64,000 nucleotides of DNA from Silene conica (taxonomy: Eukaryota; Streptophyta; Magnoliopsida; Caryophyllales; Caryophyllaceae). How positions within the stretch are numbered: position 1 is the stretch's first letter; every line of letters begins with the position of its first letter. Shown piece by piece: positions 59,051 through 64,000 of this stretch. The notes beneath the pieces are model-generated. The model ran no database searches and had not been told where the DNA came from. It saw only the letters and a list, made by a program, of their open reading frames with translations. The stretch covers positions 69,824,815 to 69,888,814 of the forward strand of contig CM055314.2 of the NCBI GenBank assembly GCA_029255685.2, written 5' to 3'. Position numbers and translations under genes: made by a program.

Positions 59051-61075
59051 TTATGCGTGTTTTACACAGTTTTCTCGGAGGTGTCCAGTATGGCCACAAT
59101 AAGTGCATATTAAATACTCAGGAAGGTCGGCATATTTCCTTCTTCTAAAGTCTCTATCTGTTGGGCTTTGTTTACACTTTGAGTGATCCCTTCTTCCATA
59201 ACATTCGTGACCTAAACCCATCTTCATGTTGTTGTCGGATTGTTCAGTTACGAAGTTTAGAACGTTAGTGCTTCCTTCCCACTTATCGTGAACTTTCCGA
59301 GCATGAAGAAGGAGGTCCTTCAAGGAGTCTATTTCTTTCTTACATTCACTATGGTCAGTGTTGCTAGACTCTTTTAGGTTTTGAATGTCTTTATGAAAGT
59401 CGGACACAATTTTGGCATGTTCCTTCTTGATTTTAGATAGATTGAATTCTAGATCCCTTATTTTGCTTTCGAGGATCTCAACTTCTTCTAGATGAGTCTC
59501 ATCTTCGACCATAACCGAAGATTTTGACTTTAAAAGCTCATTAGCCTTTCTTAAATCTGAAGTTATAGCTTCATTAGCTATAACTTTGGATTGAAGCTCT
59601 TTGATGTTGAGTTTCAGTTTTGAGGTTATAGCTTCATTAGCTATAACTTTAGACTCAAGAACCTTTTTCTCAGACATAACTGCTTCCAATTTAGCATTGG
59701 CTTCAATGCTTATTTTGGATTTCAGTTTCTTAGCTTTGGCTTTCAGAAGTTGATTTTCCTCAGCAATGTCGAGGATCTGTTCTTTCAAGTCATCTAACTC
59801 AAGACTTTGTTCATGACATTGGTCCAGGGTTTTCTCAAAATATTTAATTAACATAGCCTTAGATAAGTTTTTAACTTGACTTTTGAGTTGAAGGAAATTT
59901 ACCTCTTCATCGTCGTCGTCGTCTGAGTCGGATTCTCCAAGGAGACACATATTAGATGCGTCATCTTCATCATTGTCGTTTGAGATTAGATCTAGGCTGA
60001 CGTTGCTTAGGCACAAGTGTGCTACCTCTTCTTCTTCAGAGTCCTCGTCATCCTCGGATTCTAATTCTCCCCAGCATGACGCAAGCATTACTTTCTTGAA
60101 CTCTGTTTTGGTCTTTTCTCTTTTTGACTTGTCTTTGATTTTGTCCCAACTTGGACAATCTTTGATCATGTGGTCTTGTTGTCCAGACTTAAAACATCCT
60201 CTTTTGAAGAATATTTGTTTGGAGTCAGTTTTCTGTTTGTCGAACGTTTTGTTGTTAGGGTTCTTGTATCTACCCTTGAAAACTGCTTTCTTAAATCGTC
60301 TAGCGAATAGAACTGTTTCATCCTCAAGTTCTTCTTCGCTTAATTCGCTTGTGGAGGCTTGTAAAGCGACGCCCTTTCCTTTGGGATCATCATCGTTTTT
60401 ATTTAGTATGATCTCGTGTGCCATTAAGGATCCAATCAACTCTTGGTAGGTAATTTTAGATAGATCACGTGCTTCCTCTATGGCTGTGACTTTAGGTTGC
60501 CATTTTTTAGTGAGACTCCTAAGAATCTTACGAATTATATCCTCAGAATCGATCTTTCTGCCAAGGTTCTGCAGTTCATTAATAATACAAGAAAATCGTG
60601 CAGACATGCTATCAATAGATTCATTCTTTTCCATATTGAAAAGTTCATATCTTTGAACGAGCAAGTCTATACGATGTTTCCTGACTGCGGATGTTCCTTC
60701 ATAAGCAAGTTCGAGACTATCCCATATTTCCTTAGCGGAACTACAAGATGAGAATCTATCAAATTCTGAGGTTATCATACCGTTCTGTAGGAGGCTCATG
60801 GCCTTAGAGTTTTTCTCTGCAATTTTGTAGTCACTTTCCACATAATCGCTTTCCATCTTTTCATAGGTTGTTCCATTGGCGGCGGCGACCAAGATCTTCT
60901 TTGGTCCAGTTTGGATGATCTTCCAACATTCCCAATCACAACCCTTGATGTAATGAGTCATCATATTTTTCCATAAACTGTAGTTTTTGCCATCGAAGAT
61001 AGGGCATTTGAGATGCTTGGAATCCATTGTTGAAGGAGTATATAATATAGAATCAATAGAAGGATCAAAACTCAC
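59051..61075 (-). CDS. SIRE-like gag
   Basis: 674-aa open frame starting 40 bases inside the PBS/5' LTR. The N-terminal half holds the Copia gag (UBN2-type) core: FDGKNYSLWKNMM near residue 30 and IWDSLELAYEG near 115. A zinc knuckle follows (CFKSGQQDHMIKDC, about 293-306), then acidic linkers and a long coiled coil (about 400-600) with two KVIANEAIT repeats. A second knuckle lies at the very end (CTYCGHTGHLRENC, about 657-670). The stop TAA at 59051-59053 is followed by a further 120 open codons in the same frame, which lead into pol. Confidence 0.85.
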   Translation of the reverse strand: MSFDPSIDSILYTPSTMDSKHLKCPIFDGKNYSLWKNMMTHYIKGCDWECWKIIQTGPKKILVAAANGTTYEKMESDYVESDYKIAEKNSKAMSLLQNGMITSEFDRFSSCSSAKEIWDSLELAYEGTSAVRKHRIDLLVQRYELFNMEKNESIDSMSARFSCIINELQNLGRKIDSEDIIRKILRSLTKKWQPKVTAIEEARDLSKITYQELIGSLMAHEIILNKNDDDPKGKGVALQASTSELSEEELEDETVLFARRFKKAVFKGRYKNPNNKTFDKQKTDSKQIFFKRGCFKSGQQDHMIKDCPSWDKIKDKSKREKTKTEFKKVMLASCWGELESEDDEDSEEEEVAHLCLSNVSLDLISNDNDEDDASNMCLLGESDSDDDDDEEVNFLQLKSQVKNLSKAMLIKYFEKTLDQCHEQSLELDDLKEQILDIAEENQLLKAKAKKLKSKISIEANAKLEAVMSEKKVLESKVIANEAITSKLKLNIKELQSKVIANEAITSDLRKANELLKSKSSVMVEDETHLEEVEILESKIRDLEFNLSKIKKEHAKIVSDFHKDIQNLKESSNTDHSECKKEIDSLKDLLLHARKVHDKWEGSTNVLNFVTEQSDNNMKMGLGHECYGRRDHSKCKQSPTDRDFRRRKYADLPEYLICTYCGHTGHLRENCVKHA

Positions 61076-61100
61076 GCGGCTAGGCGATCAAGAGCACGAG

Positions 61101-61112
61101 GCTCTGATACCA
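61101..61112 (-). other. Primer binding site of the SIRE-like element (tRNA-iMet)
   Basis: GCTCTGATACCA on the plus strand, TGGTATCAGAGC in element sense, two bases from the 5' LTR. Confidence 0.85.
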
Positions 61113-61114
61113 AT

Positions 61115-62602
61115 TGAAGAGTCTATTGATATAATATACTCAAGAAGGGGGAGGGTTGAATTGAGTATGCCTTCTTCTTAAAACTTCTTCTATGTGTGTG
61201 TAGTTGTATGATGATCGTTGAGTAGAGCAATAATAAAGTTGAGACACGATATTTTTGAAGTGGTTCAGTTTCACACTTTGAAACCTACGTCCACTATTCT
61301 CGATTAATAAAATTAGTACCAACTCTGGATTACAATTTTATCAACCCTACTCGTGCGACTTTGATGTTAGTCACAACTCTATCTAGATACCGTTAAATAT
61401 CTAGCTACGACAAATACCGTTAAATATTTGTCTTACAACGAGTACCGCTAAATACTCAATCTATCTTACGTAAATAAGATAAAGTCTTCAATGTTTTCTT
61501 GGTGTCACAATCTTGAATGAATAAGATCAATGCTTGAGCACTTGAATCTTGAATCGGATATGACAATGAAAAGCTCGAACTTGAAGAATATGAACGGCGG
61601 TTTCTCTCTCTCGATTTGCGTGTATATTGTGCGTGTGTATCGTGTATCATAATGTGTCATGGGTAGTCTATTTATATAGAACATGTATCTAGGTAATTCA
61701 AACCCTAGATGATTTAGGAATATTACTTAAACTAGAATACTAGTCTTTTAGTAATATTACCTTAAATCTAATCTTAATATATTTAGGAAAGATTTAATAA
61801 TATACTATATGTATTATATAAGGAATCAATTTCCTAATTCATATTTAGGAAAGATCTTTATATAATAAACAATTAGTATCCTTATTAAATCAATTTCCTA
61901 AACCATGTCAAAGATAATAAAATATATTACCATAATATAATCTTAGTTTGTTTATGACATTAAATAAATACATAATATTTATTTAAGTAAGCCTTACACG
62001 ACTTATGGCAATCGTGTCATATTACACGTTTCCCAAAGTCGAAACATACTATATTTAGATTATATATTTTTGACAATTAAAATCATATAAAAATATTTAG
62101 TTTATTTTAGTAATAAATAATTATCTCATAAGACAATTATTTATTTCTTATTTAACTAAAAGATATTTTATATAATCCTATTAAGATTAACAATTCCATA
62201 TTTAGAATAGAATACCATTTAAACACTAATACTACACGACACAAATTAGGAAACAAACGTTTCACTTTAAACACATATATATTCCCGATCATTTCTCCAT
62301 GATATAGAATTATAGCTACGGGCTATAACTAGAACCAATCTTGTACTAAAGCTATAGTTGATGAATATAACTTTAGTTCATTAAGCGCGCTTGTGATCTT
62401 CTATCAAACTTCGACTTAGTCAATTCATTGACTAATATGCTTGAATCTTTTATACTTGATAGATTAGATCTTGTTATTAATATTCTGTACACTTAGCACA
62501 CGATTATACGTACGAGTATATAATATATAAATAGCTAGACTTGTCATTATCAAAACATAAACATATATACTATATATATATAATTGAATATATGGTTCAA
62601 CA
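61115..62602 (-). repeat. 5' LTR of the SIRE-like element
   Basis: 1488 bp; differs from the left LTR by the poly-G length and a handful of substitutions seen by eye, so the insertion is recent. Confidence 0.9.
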
Positions 62603-62607
62603 ACTGA

Positions 62608-63446
62608 CGATATGGATAGGAAAAAATTATTGCTTACAAATTTTGCTTCTATCAAAAAATATAATCAATTGAAGATACGTTTTATGACTTTTGAACATTT
62701 TTCTATTATTATTATTATCGAATTTAAGATAGACATAAATATCAATCAAGGTTCATCACTTTTGAGCATCGATGTTAAAATGACAATAATAAGTATCTTA
62801 TTATGTCATGTGTTATTAAAAATTCATATCTAAAATCATGTCACATGCTTATAAATAAAAAATAAAAATAAAAAAATGTTAGTTGCGAACACAAAATAAA
62901 TTAATACAAACTATTTATTTCCTTTCCTAAATTTGGTTATTAACTACATTTTTATTTAACTTTTATTTTTTTTATTTAATATGATGACTTTTTGATTTCC
63001 CTCACCATTTGTAGTAGTCTAGTAGGTTACTATTTAACTTAATTTATCATTTTTGTAAAATAAAAATTTAGGATTTTTGACAAATTGATATAGATGATAT
63101 ATTAACACTATCATTTATTAAATTTCAGAACTATGCTACTATTAAAAACTATGATTTATAAGAAATTAAATATTGACATAAAAAGCCTTATAATTTAATT
63201 AAAAAGTACGTGTTAGGCTCTTTACACTACATAATTTATCAATCTAAAGAAAATAATAATCAAACATTATGCATTAATTAAATATCTTTTAAGTATTTCA
63301 AAAGTCAAAATTATATATTTTAAATGGATAAACTAACTGCTCGGACAAATCATAACAATACGATAAAATAACAATATTTTTTTGCGAAAATAAAATAGCA
63401 ATACTAAAACATATAAACCCGTGCATGTCACGGGTCACAAAACTAG
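62608..63446 (+). other. Helitron tail after the SIRE-like insertion
   Basis: AT-rich DNA without genes, running to the Helitron 3' end. A few short palindromic AT runs occur, nothing with coding potential. Confidence 0.5.
63418..63446 (+). other. Helitron 3' terminus: hairpin plus CTAG
   Basis: CCCGTG (63418-63423) pairs imperfectly with CACGGG (63429-63434). The spacer TCACAAAA follows, then CTAG at 63443-63446 and a T. This is the common CCCGTGCAT...ACGGG terminus of many plant Helitrons. Confidence 0.7.
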
Positions 63447-63810
63447 TTTTCAACTTTATATATAATGGTTTGTTCATAGTTCATACATTATACTCCAATT
63501 ACATTATGATAAAAATAATTCACTATCACAATTTTCTCTAACCATTTATTTTCTCTAACAATGGTGATGAAGAAACCGATTAATGAGAGAGTGACAATTG
63601 GTGAGGGTGAGGGCGTCGTATGATGAGTTGTTGTTTTTTGACATTAATGAGCTGAGGATGATAGTTTGACATTAATTAGAGAGTAAAAGACGGGTAAATT
63701 ATTAATGAGTTGTTTTTTTTATAGATGACGTATATCGAATAATTAAAGCGAAATGTTTGTATCGATTGTTAAAAATAATATCCGTATATAACTCTTCTTA
63801 ATTGAGTTTA
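63447..63810. other. Flank after the Helitron
   Basis: AT-rich, no gene. It is presumably the DNA into which the Helitron inserted, continuing the sequence left of 27813 or 27668. Confidence 0.4.
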
Positions 63811-64000
63811 TATGAACTGAACTTATAGGAACTGAACTGAACTGAACTTATAGGAACTGAACTGAACTGAACTGAACTTATAGAAACTGAACTGAACTGA
63901 AATGAACTTATAGGAACTGAACTGAACTGAACTTATAGGATCTGAACTGAACTGAACTTATAGGAACTGAACTGAACTGATAGGATCTGAAGTGAACTTA
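63811..64000. repeat. GAACT-type tandem array (right), continuing past the window
   Basis: Repeats of GAACTGAACT with CTTATAGGA every 20-30 bases, the same family and orientation as 27193-27420. The array is still running at the window edge. Confidence 0.85.

Larger units (their letters stand above)
50208..62602 (-). mobile_element. SIRE-like Copia retrotransposon with env-position ORF
   Basis: LTRs 50208-51702 (1495 bp) and 61115-62602 (1488 bp) flank a minus-strand gag-pol plus an extra ORF downstream of pol. The TSD ACTGA is at 50203-50207 and 62603-62607. The iMet PBS is at 61101-61112; the purine tract (AAAAAGGGGGAATT in element sense) is at 51703-51716. Size, long gag, the RT sequence around [10 protein letters not shown] and the extra ORF place it in the SIRE/Maximus branch. 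A Cassandra TRIM lies inside the extra ORF. Confidence 0.9.
27813..63446 (+). mobile_element. Non-autonomous Helitron carrying nested retrotransposons
   Basis: The 5' end is TCTATATA..., expanded by a TA microsatellite, then AATCTTATTAAAAGG and repeated 'gtgacatggca'-like blocks (27900-28000). The 3' end is a hairpin plus CTAG at 63418-63446. Removing the Athila, SIRE-like and TIR insertions leaves roughly 3.5 kb without a RepHel gene, a normal size for a non-autonomous Helitron. That both ends belong to one element is inferred, not proven. Confidence 0.5.

Overview
This is a window of a plant nuclear genome: AT-rich, intron-containing, and dominated by angiosperm transposons. It holds Athila-type Gypsy, SIRE- and Tork-type Copia, a Cassandra TRIM carrying a 5S-like LTR, Helitron ends and a Ulp1-bearing Mutator-like element. 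A eudicot is likely. I cannot name the species from sequence alone; a Caryophyllales origin is only a guess.

Layout. 1-1133: 3' part of a Helitron ending in a perfect 11-bp hairpin plus CTAG. 1134-21500: a large Mutator-like element (MULE). Its left end is split by a non-autonomous, Tekay-like LTR element (1319-8379) with identical 1179-bp LTRs. Inside the MULE are two convergent multi-exon genes. One is a FAR1-type transposase (8834-12669, +, one in-frame stop). The other is a 12-exon gene (13739-20462, -) predicted to encode about 1521 aa with two tandem Ulp1-type protease domains. Almost every non-coding stretch of the element, introns included, is filled with a short motif (AATATCAC/GTGATATT) at a spacing of about 22 bp. 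21500-23327: intergenic. 23328-25119: the only probable host gene, six exons on the minus strand. 25120-27667: intergenic, an Athila-like LTR fragment with GC-rich palindromes, a GAACT array and an ATT microsatellite. 27668/27813-63446: a non-autonomous Helitron swollen by nested insertions. These are an Athila element (28141-47103, TSD ATTGT) containing a Tork-like Copia (33952-42571, TSD TTGCT), a TIR element (49341-50101), and a SIRE-like Copia (50208-62602, TSD ACTGA) containing a Cassandra TRIM (53347-54187, TSD TCTGA). 63447-64000: flank ending in another GAACT array.

Most notable is the MULE. Its transposase gene, its double Ulp1 protein (first domain with an apparently complete His/Asp/Gln/Cys set, second with Cys replaced by Ser) and its motif arrays look like parts of one system. 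The closest described parallels are the Kaonashi/CUMULE-type MULEs, which encode Ulp1, and the VANDAL elements, whose VANC proteins bind short motifs repeated in the element's own non-coding DNA and reverse its silencing. Whether this Ulp1 protein or the transposase binds AATATCAC is inference.

All coding sequence of the LTR elements is damaged by stops and frameshifts, but terminal repeats and target-site duplications are well preserved, so the nesting order can be read directly. Exon coordinates of the three host-like genes were derived by hand from GT/AG sites and reading-frame continuity.
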